Assembly (NCBI GenBank): GCA_948099385.1
Contig: CANUEZ040000020.1
Span: 10,123,501 to 10,187,500, forward strand
Origin: Fasciola hepatica
Taxonomy: Eukaryota; Platyhelminthes; Trematoda; Plagiorchiida; Fasciolidae
Length of the DNA stretch: 64,000 nt
Reading direction: 5' to 3'
This document shows positions 9,901-18,079 of the stretch, piece after piece. Within the stretch, counting starts at the first letter, position 1. Every line of letters begins with the position of its first letter. The translations under genes and the position numbers were made by a program. The notes under the pieces are model-generated. The model searched no databases and was not told the DNA's origin. It was given only the letters and a program-made list of their open reading frames with translations.

Positions 9901-10579
9901 TGCCCTGGAACTTGGCCGCACAGTCGAAAACCACGCGCAGTTTATTGGGTTTCTTGGGGTTGATAACCGGATGGTGAGGCAGATACCAGATACCCCTTTT
10001 GCTGTCGGTGTTAACAGGCACCCTTTCAACGTAACCGAGGTCCTCGTTTCGCTTCATCAAATCCGCGTATCGTTCCCATAGATTCTGGTCTCGAACGAAG
10101 CGTTCTTTTAGTCGTAGTAATCGTTGGAGAACATAATTTCTGTTGTCAGTCCACGGGTCGACCGGTGTGCGCCATGGGAGGGGAACCTCGAACTGTTTTT
10201 TGAGGCCTCTAGAGCCTTGCCACACCGTTTGTAGAGCGAAGTGATCCTCTTGAGACAACGTCGGTCTTTCGTCTCCAATGTCATGAAACTCCTTTTCATA
10301 AAGCCGTTGCAGATGATACTCTATGCGGTCCGTTTCGGCGGATAAGTAATTCACGGAACCGCGTACCCCTACTGGACCGTATAACATCCATCCCAGAGCC
10401 GTGCGTACGGCATAAGGTGCCTGGCGGTCGCCCACTCTCTGGTCAAGCACCCAATGCGCCTCTGGCACGTCGCATCCGATGAGGAGATCCACCTCGTCAT
10501 CTTTCCAGTCTACAACGGTTACATCCTGCAGGTGGGGCCATCGAGTCATGATTGCGTTCACCGACCTTGGTGCTCGCAT
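6977..10579 (-). CDS. BEL/Pao Pol polyprotein (RT, RNase H, integrase), copy 2
   Basis: 1200 residues from the ATG at 10579, in the same frame as gag and 11 codons past its TAA. The protease-type LLIGCD motif is at about 32-37. Reverse transcriptase spans about 200-345, with catalytic YVDD at 339-342. The Pao/A17 region is about 400-500. RNase H motifs are FSDAS near 515 and FWTDST near 588. The integrase zinc site has histidines at 831-838 and C868/C871. The integrase triad is D904 (DYFGPL), D966 (YSDNGSNF) and E1016 (GGIWERM), followed by a C-terminal DUF5641-like domain with VGDVVMIADE. All catalytic residues are present and the frame is intact. It copies element RNA into DNA and integrates it. 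Whether it starts at this ATG or by stop read-through from gag is not decided by the sequence. Confidence 0.96.
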   Translation of the reverse strand: MRAPRSVNAIMTRWPHLQDVTVVDWKDDEVDLLIGCDVPEAHWVLDQRVGDRQAPYAVRTALGWMLYGPVGVRGSVNYLSAETDRIEYHLQRLYEKEFHDIGDERPTLSQEDHFALQTVWQGSRGLKKQFEVPLPWRTPVDPWTDNRNYVLQRLLRLKERFVRDQNLWERYADLMKRNEDLGYVERVPVNTDSKRGIWYLPHHPVINPKKPNKLRVVFDCAAKFQGKSLNDRLLQGPDWTTPLIDVLCRFRVGKVALSADIREMFHQVKIPVGERDALRFLWWEGSDRDNAVVNYRMTVHPFGAISSPFCANYALRESANKHGDLVHRTVVESVSRNFYVDDYLGSFDDVESALEQFRGLTRLLEEGGFHLTKWMSNASEVLKVIPYHEKVERVRDLDGSPLPIERTLGIQWDAETDDFVFELNVPELPITRRGILSAVSSLFDPLGFVSPWLLPGKILLQRLCRKKVDWDQSLDRGDRLDWEEFLNTLKKLGDIRIPRCLTPGHTTRTGELHAFSDASEVGYGAVVYGRWCAGDGQYTTRILFAKARVAPLKSVSIPRLELSAAVLAVRVVQAVKRCFDLYIWSVSFWTDSTIVLYYNNNVRSRFSTFVANRLTIIHDESATHQWSHVRSGDNPADLCSRGANNFRQLDTWTRGPNFLQLPKQDWPVFELKPPTELELEIKGVVIATNVVEASPILSRRVRFSSWMKTLRSLVWLTRFKISLLVMKGLRPSGRIPVGPIGPDELQAAEYDIFRMIQREAFARELKRAEEVWLTNEDIPSPRGELKRLNPKIINGLLRVDGRLTNAHLNFDTKYPILLPARQPVVELMIQHVHAVEGHAGESHVTSVIRKRLWLLRGRETVKRVIRRCVQCRRRNATAGKQLMAPLPECRVTTGWWPFSDTGLDYFGPLWIKCGKRLEKRYGCIMTCMKSRAVHLEVAHSMTTDSFLRALQRFINRRGVPADIYSDNGSNFVGAQRELQRWHKNINRDELQNRTVAYGIRWHFNPPQASHRGGIWERMIRSARRILLSIMEQQPPDDETLNTVMTEVERILNNRPLVPVLNGDPTHLALTPNDLLTLRSNEGFQGPVNLRGSYLHGWKQANYLAKVFWRRWLREYLPALQTRQKWMAKTRPFKVGDVVMIADERAHFSACSLGVVTETIKSTDEMIRTVKVKTANGVLIRDIRSINLLESEDGGADNPVA

Positions 10580-10612
10580 GGGGAGATCCGCAAACGTGAA
10601 TGCCTCCGTTGG

Positions 10613-12172
10613 TTAAATTTCCTCGTTAGTGTCTAGAGAGATGAGTTGCAGCCTTAATCTACCGGCAGTCATTACCTGTGTTCCGCCCACCGTGCTCACT
10701 GCCAACGACGTCGCACCTTTAGCCAGTTGGTGTTTGTCGGCAAACCGCTCTTTCACTAAAGTGGTGTCGGATCCACTATCAACGAAAGCCAACGCCTTGA
10801 CTATCCCAGTCGGAGTCACTACTCCCACGGCCACTACGCCTAAACGTACCGGTTTACTGACAGATTGTGAAGTTGAACAAATCACGCTGGGCTTGGCACT
10901 CGCCTCGGATATGGTTATTCTCGCCTGATGCAGCAGCCGATGGTGTCTGCCCGTGCAGCCCTCGTAACCACATCGATTCCTTGTTCTACAGGCTGCTGCC
11001 CGGTGCGTGGTGTTGAGACAGATGAAACATGCTCCTGCCATCCTCGCCATTCCCCACCGTTCGTCTATTGTGGCATTGCCGAACTTGGGGCATTCTGGTA
11101 GGCCATGGCTAGTACCACAGGATCTGCAATTTGGTTTCGCCGTAGCATCTCGTGAAATGACGTGTGTGTTGGTCCAAGGCTGGTACTTTGGATGTTCCCG
11201 TACAGGGGTTTGGACTTGGCTAGTACCGGGCTTGTTTGCTCGGTTGCTGTCCCGGATGAGTCGGCCGAATCTGCTGTCAGCTATCTTCGTTTGCCTGTCT
11301 AAGTATTCAGTCAGGTCTTCGAAGTTGGCTTCTCTGTCGCCTCGGCTTATCCGTTCAGCTTCTTCCGCCCACCGACCCTGTAGTTCGGGAGAGAGGTGAC
11401 GGACTATGCCTTCCAAAGTGTGCATGGCGTCTAGGTCAGCTCTGTAACCTAAATGGTCGAGGGCTATTGAGCAGTTCTGCATCTTGATCACCAGGTCGGC
11501 CATGGTGTAGACGTCGCCCTTGGTTTTCTTTGCCTCTGCCATCACGCCCTCTATTAGGTTACGGGCTACTTTGAAAGGTTGGCCAAACAAGTCCCTCAGA
11601 ATCTTTCTTGCCCTTGTGTAGCCTTGTTCTGGATCGAGCATGGTGCATCCGTCGATAGCTTCTCGCGCTCGGCCTCGGCAGTAGTGAGTAAGGTAAAGAA
11701 GCCTTTGCCCAGGGTCGGTTACCTTGTTTTCAACGAACGTCTCGAACTGTTTGACAAACTTGCAATATTGCTCAGCTCGCCCGTCGAAAACCGTTAACTC
11801 CACTCTAGGCAGATCGATCGATGGTGGTTTGTAGTCGGCGACCTGCGTGGGGTTCCCTACCTTATTGCACTCTAACCTATCGGAAGTGTCGAAGTCACTG
11901 GTCCTATACTCTCGCTGTTTCTGTGTACACTTCTCTGCTTCATGCGCCTGTAGTCTAGCCGAAAGTAACTGTTGCTCTAGTTCTATTATTCTCAGCTTAC
12001 ATAAATCAACATCCTTACGATCAATATTGCTTTCAATAACACATGAGATAGCACTGACAGGACTAGGTGACCTAGCATTAACTAAAGAATCATATGTACC
12101 CAAAACCTCCCCAGAGACTTGCCGTATTACTTCCTGTCCGGGTTCGACTGCTTTTGATCCTTTCCTTGGCAT
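10613..12172 (-). CDS. BEL/Pao Gag with start of protease, copy 2
   Basis: 519 residues starting MPRKGSK at 12172, about 40 nt inside the 5' LTR boundary. Residues 1-110 are polar with a short heptad-like stretch (RIIELEQQLLSARLQ). 115-300 match the DUF1759-type capsid. Zinc knuckles lie at 349-415 (including C382-x2-C385-x4-H390-x4-C395). The aspartic protease site VDSGSDT is at 464-470. The frame ends at TAA 10613-10615, so the product holds the catalytic Asp but not the downstream LIG.D motif. Gag packages the element RNA; the protease should process the polyprotein. A complete protease needs translation through the TAA. Confidence 0.95.
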   Translation of the reverse strand: MPRKGSKAVEPGQEVIRQVSGEVLGTYDSLVNARSPSPVSAISCVIESNIDRKDVDLCKLRIIELEQQLLSARLQAHEAEKCTQKQREYRTSDFDTSDRLECNKVGNPTQVADYKPPSIDLPRVELTVFDGRAEQYCKFVKQFETFVENKVTDPGQRLLYLTHYCRGRAREAIDGCTMLDPEQGYTRARKILRDLFGQPFKVARNLIEGVMAEAKKTKGDVYTMADLVIKMQNCSIALDHLGYRADLDAMHTLEGIVRHLSPELQGRWAEEAERISRGDREANFEDLTEYLDRQTKIADSRFGRLIRDSNRANKPGTSQVQTPVREHPKYQPWTNTHVISRDATAKPNCRSCGTSHGLPECPKFGNATIDERWGMARMAGACFICLNTTHRAAACRTRNRCGYEGCTGRHHRLLHQARITISEASAKPSVICSTSQSVSKPVRLGVVAVGVVTPTGIVKALAFVDSGSDTTLVKERFADKHQLAKGATSLAVSTVGGTQVMTAGRLRLQLISLDTNEEI

Positions 12173-12214
12173 TTTGCGTGAATTTTCCTCGTTTCAAATA
12201 GATCTATTGAGTAT

Positions 12215-12593
12215 TGTTACGAACGTTTGAGCAATGCGTAGCCAAATTCGCAACGGATCCCGAAATCAGAAGGCGATTATCCGTGATAATTCTACGATAC
12301 TAGATTATTAAAATAAACAATGACGTAAACAATATACAAACCTCAATAATACGATCACAAAGTCTCAACAACGAGAAACCGAATAGCAGCGTGTGAGCAG
12401 ACAGCACGTGCGTCAAGCAGGTCCTGAACAAGGATGTGCCAAAATAGCGCTCTGGGCGCGAACAAACAACAATTGGTCCAGAAAAACAACCAGTTCGTAA
12501 AGACAAGTCAATAGTGTATGGAAATGAGTGATGTTGGGAAAAAACACTGAATCGCGAGGGAAAAAGGGGGATTTTCCACGACCGGCTGTTACA
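12215..12593 (-). repeat. 5' LTR of BEL copy 2
   Basis: 379 bp, the same length as the 3' LTR at 5889-6267 and identical to it as far as I could compare by eye. Followed on the right by the second CCAGC target copy (12594-12598). Confidence 0.95.
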
Positions 12594-12598
12594 CCAGC

Positions 12599-13192
12599 GT
12601 AAACTGGGTGCGAGATGAGCGAGCGAGAAGGTAAGGGCTCCGTTCTTCTCTCAAGGCATCACCATCAAATGGAATAAACCACCTCCGCATACAGCGATGG
12701 CAACCTCGGTTGCCGCTTTTAAGTACAAAGCGAATGCCTGCTGAATGTAGGTTCACACGGGCAGCGGCTAACTAGTATCAGGAGATTCATTTTTCCACGC
12801 CGTTTTTTCTCAACCCGAAATCACCTCTGCGCGTAATCATCTGGTTTGGGGCCCCCAAGATACTTGAATTTTAGAGTGGCCTTCTTAATCATCGCCACTC
12901 TCCGTCGCTTAGTTTCCCCAGTTAACGTCTCGGAACACTTCTCAGTCGGGGGAGGCAGCAAGTGCACGCGTTTAACCCCTTCCTTTCGCGAGGTCGCGTA
13001 GTTGAATTGAACTGCTGTTCCCGGGTGCGAACATGCCTTCCCCTCTCCACAGCCGACAGATTATCAACAACTTGTTTGGAATACTTGCAAGAAGCTGCAC
13101 CGCAAAGGCCCCCCAGAGCTCGTGGTGCAAGAAACCGGACGTTTATTGCTGAAGCCGCAAGTCATGTGACCTGACCTGACCCGATCTTGTCT
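12599..13192. other. No gene recognised
   Basis: Unique-looking sequence to the right of BEL copy 2. Short open frames exist but none resembles a known protein. Confidence 0.4.
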
Positions 13193-13365
13193 CCGCAGTG
13201 TGCAAGACCAGTGTCTTCCTTGAGAGTTGCTCGTGTTCAGTCAGAAAAATGTAGGCGGGGAAATACGGTGAGTCCAAGTCAAGGCAAGAGGTTCAACGGG
13301 ATCATACACTCACATTAGTCGAACAGCAATATGGCTCCCAGCAGCCTGGCCAGTACACAGCTCGT
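13193..13365 (+). repeat. Direct repeat unit 1 upstream of RPS15
   Basis: Diverged duplicate of 13551-13715. Shared blocks in order: CAGTGT, AGACCAGTGTCTTCCT against AGATCAGTGTCTTCCT, GAGTTCAG/GTGTTCAG, GTTTCAAC/GTTCAAC, CAACAATATGACTC against CAGCAATATGGCTC, CAGCAGCCT. Confidence 0.65.
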
Positions 13366-13550
13366 CCCAGCAGGTGAACACAGCCTGCAGTGCTATATAC
13401 TCCCTCATCGCTCACTTGCTGCGAGTATTCAATTCGTGGCGACCACTCATCGAGCAGGCCGTTTGGCACATTCACTGTCGGCCACTGTGCCTAAAAATTA
13501 ATCACTTGACAAGACCTCTTATTTAACTTGGTTCCACAGGCGGGGTTGCC

Positions 13551-13715
13551 AGTGTTGTGTGCTAGATCAGTGTCTTCCTAGGGGGCTGCTTGAGTTCAGC
13601 ATGTAAAATGGAAAATGTCATGAACGGAGGGCTAAGTAGGTGTTTCAACAGGATCCTAGACATTATTCGAACAACAATATGACTCTCAGCAGCCTACTCA
13701 CTGCAGTACATTGCG
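13551..13715 (+). repeat. Direct repeat unit 2 upstream of RPS15
   Basis: Second unit of the duplication, about 358 bp after the first. It ends about 200 bp before the RPS15 start codon, so it may lie within the promoter region. Confidence 0.65.
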
Positions 13716-13921
13716 TCTAACAGTCGACCCATGATAGGTAGTCGCGTCGTTCTTGACACGAGGACTTCCACGATCCATTTTTTATCAAGGACCCAGTGAA
13801 TGCTCAGATATCAGCCAAGAAACAATCAGCTACTGGTAGGCCTGGATATTTGTTTGATTAGTCGTCAGGGTCACATTGAGGCTTTGGCGCCTACGGGTAC
13901 TTTCGCGTGGTAGTGTTCATC

Positions 13922-14459
13922 ATGGTAAGATGTTCCGTAATACAAACGACTTTGGTAGCCTGAAGAAGAAGTTAAGAAGCGTAGGCCGTTTAAGAAGTAC
14001 TTCTACCGCGGGGTAGACCTGGACCAGCTACTGGACATGAACACGTAAGCGTCCTTGATTTGTGAAAGAGTTCTTCAGAGAGCAAATCGGAGAGTTGATG
14101 CCGGCCCGTATCAGAAGGCGCATCAAGCGCGGGTTGCGGAGGAAACACGTTGCTTTACTGAAAAGACTTCGTAAAAGCAAGAAGGAATGTCCTTTTGGCG
14201 AAAAACCCGCAGTATGCTGTCCTTCCTTAGTATAACATTGTAGACTGTGAAAACACATCTGCGAAACATGATTATTTTGCCGGAAATGATTGGATCGGTC
14301 GTTGGAGTTTATAATGGGAAGACATTCAACTCTGTGGAAATCCGACCTGAGATGCTGGGCCACTATCTGGGTGAATTTTCCATCACTTATAAACCTGTGA
14401 AACACGGAAAGCCCGGTGTTGGTGCTACCCACAGTTCACGTTTCATCCCGTTGAAGTAA
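13922..14459 (+). CDS. RPS15: 40S ribosomal protein S15 (uS19), four exons with three micro-introns
   Basis: Joining exons 13922-13924, 13959-14044, 14079-14211 and 14244-14459 gives an uninterrupted protein of 145 residues, the usual animal length. The introns are 34, 34 and 32 nt; all start GT and end AG (GTAAGA...GGTAG, GTAAGC...TTCAG, GTATGC...TGTAG). The first follows directly after the ATG, so exon 1 holds only the start codon. Recognisable parts are [12 protein letters not shown] near the N-terminus, RGLRRKH then [11 protein letters not shown] in the middle, and in the last exon [36 protein letters not shown] and [10 protein letters not shown] at the C-terminus. uS19 sits in the head of the small ribosomal subunit near the decoding site. 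An intron-less reading would look like a frameshifted pseudogene; the splice sites and exact length argue against that. Confidence 0.95.
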
Positions 14460-14470
14460 ATTGTATATCC

Positions 14471-14476
14471 AATAAA
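14471..14476 (+). terminator. Polyadenylation signal of RPS15
   Basis: AATAAA starts 12 nt after the RPS15 stop codon and is followed by a short A-rich stretch. The 3' UTR is therefore very short, as is common for ribosomal protein genes. Confidence 0.7.
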
Positions 14477-14477
14477 A

Positions 14478-15218
14478 TTGGTGAAAAAATCTTATATTGT
14501 GCTTCCTCTGGGCGCATTTTCTCCATTTATTGTGCTGTAACCAGGCGGTTCAGTTTCAGCCGGCTTATCTCTCCTGATCAGATTTTCCACGTGCTTAACC
14601 GCTAGTTTGACCGTCTAGTGGTGTTCACGTTTTTGAGTTTAGCGTCACAATCGCTAGAACAGTTTCATAGGGAACGGTATTTACCGCTGGTAATGACAGT
14701 GGCGCGCGGCTTTATTAAGTCCAGTCAGTTTTTATCAGTCGCAGTGATGCGTATGTGTATTGTCTGTTTAGTGAACCTTTCGTTCTTGCGAGACTCAAAC
14801 GTTACAGAAGTGGCTGACGGCCCGAGTTATTGTGACGCTATGCGTCGTTGGGACTCAACTATACTGCTTTCTGCTGGGAAGAACAGGATTAACGGCCGAT
14901 TGTGCTTCTTAGGTTGGTCTTCTATGATGTCTGATGCGTTCCAACTTTCTTTTTGCTTGTACCTCCTTTAAAACGATCAGCGATCCGTCATTGGCACTTA
15001 ATTTGCTAGAATAATCTTTTGCCTCCAGTCAGAAGTGCCCTTTCCTGCTTGTGTTATAACTGACTAGCGCGACGGTGAAGCATTGTCTCATCTGAGTTGT
15101 TACGAGCTGTGGCGGCTTTAAGTCTGGCTTGTCTTGGTACTCCATCAGTAACTACGTACAGTCTGATATCTGAGTTGAACTACTAATTAACCTCCAGGTG
15201 TGCATGCTGGAATACCGT

Positions 15219-15281
<63 letters not shown>

Positions 15282-15902
15282 TATTGGATAGTATTGTGAG
15301 GTTTTCCAGTCAATAAACGTTTCCTATCCGTTTCCCCCAGGATATCGGTTCAGCAGATTACGAGCTGGATGCATTTATTGGCTGAAATTAGTTGGACGGC
15401 AAAACTAGTTTATCTATGTAAAGAACGCGAGAGGTCGGTATACCAACGGCCTAGTTATACTTTATGCTAACTGCGTCATCATATTTGAGTAAAATATCAT
15501 AAGTGACTATTCGACCGGATCATTTGCTCACACTCCTGGTATTTAAACTCCAATAAAGTGACCTTTTCAACTCGATGGCGTAAATTCCTGCTTTGGTGTC
15601 CAGACTTTCTCAAGTGTCTACTGAACCATTATATTCAAGTTCAAGTTCAGGAAACTTAGTTCCATGTTAGTTGACTCCCGACAATCGATAGGACAAAGAA
15701 CTTGTAGAGGAAAGACCGTGTTTGAAATGCCGGAGCATCCTAAAAGACCTATCTGATGAAGTTCGCGTTCAGAGCATCTGAGGCAAACACTCACCACTAA
15801 TATGTTCGTAGAATGTATTGATTTGCACGAGGAGTCTGTATCTTAGTAGTATGTCCACTCGGGTTTAGCGTATCCATAAGTCCAACTCTGCGAGCCAAAC
15901 AG
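14478..15902. other. Intergenic; only a (TA)n tract recognised
   Basis: No protein-coding similarity seen. A pure TA dinucleotide tract lies at 15221-15279. First exons of the gene that continues at 15903 may be hidden here. Confidence 0.4.
15221..15279. repeat. (TA)n microsatellite
   Basis: 59 bp of uninterrupted TA. Confidence 0.98.
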
Positions 15903-17605
15903 TTGATCTATCAGCGGAGTTATCGCGGTTCGACCAGTCGGGTGTGATAAGGGAGTGCCAATAATGCACAGCCGCTACTCAGCTGTTCTCACCTCAATCA
16001 CTGGATGAGCTTGGTTTTTCAGTTCCCGGTGAGGCGAGCAGCGTGGCTGAACGCGATTCAGTGGATAGTCGTAAAATGTATTACTCGCACGAGGAGCCTT
16101 TTCGCATCGGAAAACCCAATGCCGTCAGCCGGATGCGAAAAATACGGGAGGATTTTCTATTATCTAACGAATTACGGGCTGACCGCTATCGTTTTATGCA
16201 GAATGCATCGCGACTGCGCGTTGACATGTATCACCATGAGTTGCACCTGACAGGTCAATGGACGGAGGTCAGATTAAGTTTGGTTCTAACAAATCACGAC
16301 CCGGGAAGACACTCCTTCGAATGGTCACTGAGAAGCAGTCTACTGGTTACTGAACCACAACGTACGTGTGGAGAACTTATGCCCATAGGCGTCACTTCTC
16401 ACTAACCAGCTGTCATCCACCAAGGGTGCATGAGGTGGAGGATAGTCCGAAAACCAGGCCGACAGTTCAAACATCCAGAAAATACGAAAGAACAGGTCTG
16501 ATGTAATGGACCAGAAGAGGACTGCATGATTATTCAGACGTTCTTGGGTTAACGCCCCATCACCTTGTACCAGACTGGTAAATCAAGAACTGGTTAGAGT
16601 GAAGAGCACTTACTAAGTCCAACTACTCGTTTCTCTACCAAAACGGTTTTTGAATTCGAGGTACTGGTCCGGCAGAATCCAGAGAAAAACATTTGCGGTG
16701 TGGGTAGATACGAAATGCGATTTGCCCAAATATAGTATATTTTCTATATTTTACTTTCCGCTCCCGGCTTCTTATCTAGTCTGCAGTGAATGCAGGGGTC
16801 CATACACGGTCGGTCGGATAAGTACAGTTTTCAAACCAAAGCATTCTCTTCATTTAGTTGCGTCCAGAGTTTGTACACTCCGTCGGAAAGAGCAGCAGGT
16901 TATTCTTCCTGAAACCGTTTCTCCGAAACCACAAAAGTTTCTACCCTGACACCAACTTATCGTTCCTCGGATACAACCTTGGCTCCACTGTCCACGTGTC
17001 AGATAATTCAGTGTCCAATGTTCCTGGCCAGAATCGCTTTGAGCAAGCTCTGTAGACCGGATCACAATCAGCGATCTTGTGTGCGCTATGATTGGATGGT
17101 TCTGTTCTAGACAACCTCAAAAGATTGAGGTATGGTTTCTCACTTGTCAAATGCTCCGAATGAATTGATCTGAGGTCAGGTGAGTATTATGAAGATCTTC
17201 ACTAGCTTCCTCACATCATATGGTCTACGGACAGTGGTTAATGCTGGCGAGTTCGGCGCTCAAGTCGAACGCATGGACAAGAGATGGAATAGCATGCGGA
17301 AACCAGCTTGTTATTCAATCGAACGGGTAGTAGAAACCGGTTTATTTGATCGTCAGCTGATCACAGACTTCCTAATGAGTAGGATATATCAGAAAAGCCT
17401 CATCTCATCTCAGGCTTTTACAACTCTGGTATCAGGTCGAACATATCGCTATCGGTTGGCATCGGCACGGATCTTTTCAGGACTCGCTCGTTTTAATGCA
17501 TGCCCATCGATTCTGACCACACCCCCATTCCGCTCGCGTACTGGTCACTTCTCAAGGATAGGTGAACTCGTATCATATCCAGCTGTCCCCCGCAGCTACT
17601 ACTAA
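15903..17605 (+). CDS. Predicted multi-exon gene, possible small ciliary-type protein, 5' end unresolved
   Basis: Three exons fit together in phase: 15903-15941, 15972-16253 and 17481-17605. The first intron is 30 nt (GTGTGATAAG...AATGCACAG), the second 1227 nt (CAG|GTCAAT...ATCTTTTCAG). The joined frame gives about 148 residues ending at TAA 17603-17605; upstream exons or the start are not found (the first in-frame ATG is 16076). The middle exon is rich in charged, helical sequence (SRMRKIREDFLLSNELRADR). The junction reads MYHHELHLTG then LARFN, a Y..EL...GLA pattern that I associate loosely with small axonemal proteins such as CFAP141. That assignment is weak. The micro-intron size matches RPS15 next door. 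Confidence 0.55.
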
Positions 17606-17731
17606 ACGATAGCTGTCGATGCGCATCCCGAGCAGAATCATCTATCACCTAATCGGCAAATGTAGATACCTAGGATGAAGATGGGAATTTAATCCACATC
17701 GTGGAGTCGCTAATGCTACACGAATGTCCAG

Positions 17732-17919
17732 AACTGCACACAATGAATACATGTACTGCAAGGTATGCGCAGATCTCCCTGTTGATGCCAGATGTGACGA
17801 TAAACGGAGGTGTCTCAAACAACGATTAAATGTTGTTTCCGTAGTTAGTAGCAGAACACGAAATGTTGGCACTGCATTTATTTGTACGAGCGTAAACACA
17901 AAACCCGGCCGTAGCCGGT
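17732..17919 (+). other. Possible coding exon, unknown product
   Basis: An open frame of about 62 codons bounded by an acceptor-like ATGTCCAG and a strong donor CCG|GTGAGTAAG. The translation has several cysteines (YCKVCADL, DARCDDKRRC). No partner exon and no family recognised. Confidence 0.22.
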
Positions 17920-18079
17920 GAGTAAGCGGCGAGCAAACAAGTGAGTTGGCATAAAGAGCTAAACTACATGCGCTGTCACGCGTAAAAGAGTAAGACTAAT
18001 CGGTACATGGCAAAATCGATTAGTCAACACTGCAGGCGCTAAAGCACGATTAAAGATCAAGGCAAAGCAGGCATATGTC

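Larger units (their letters stand above)
5884..12598 (-). mobile_element. BEL/Pao LTR retrotransposon, copy 2, complete
   Basis: The complete element is 5889-12593 (6705 bp) in minus orientation. Both LTRs are 379 bp and read as identical, and a 5-bp target duplication CCAGC lies at 5884-5888 and 12594-12598. Order in element orientation: 5' LTR, short leader, gag-protease, TAA, pol, a ~710-bp untranslated stretch with a TG microsatellite, 3' LTR. Identical LTRs imply a very recent insertion. No env-like frame is seen. Confidence 0.96.

Noticed and set aside
13959..14459. RPS15 as a processed pseudogene with frameshifts
   Set aside because: Every apparent frameshift coincides with a GT...AG segment of 32-34 nt whose removal restores the full 145-residue protein.
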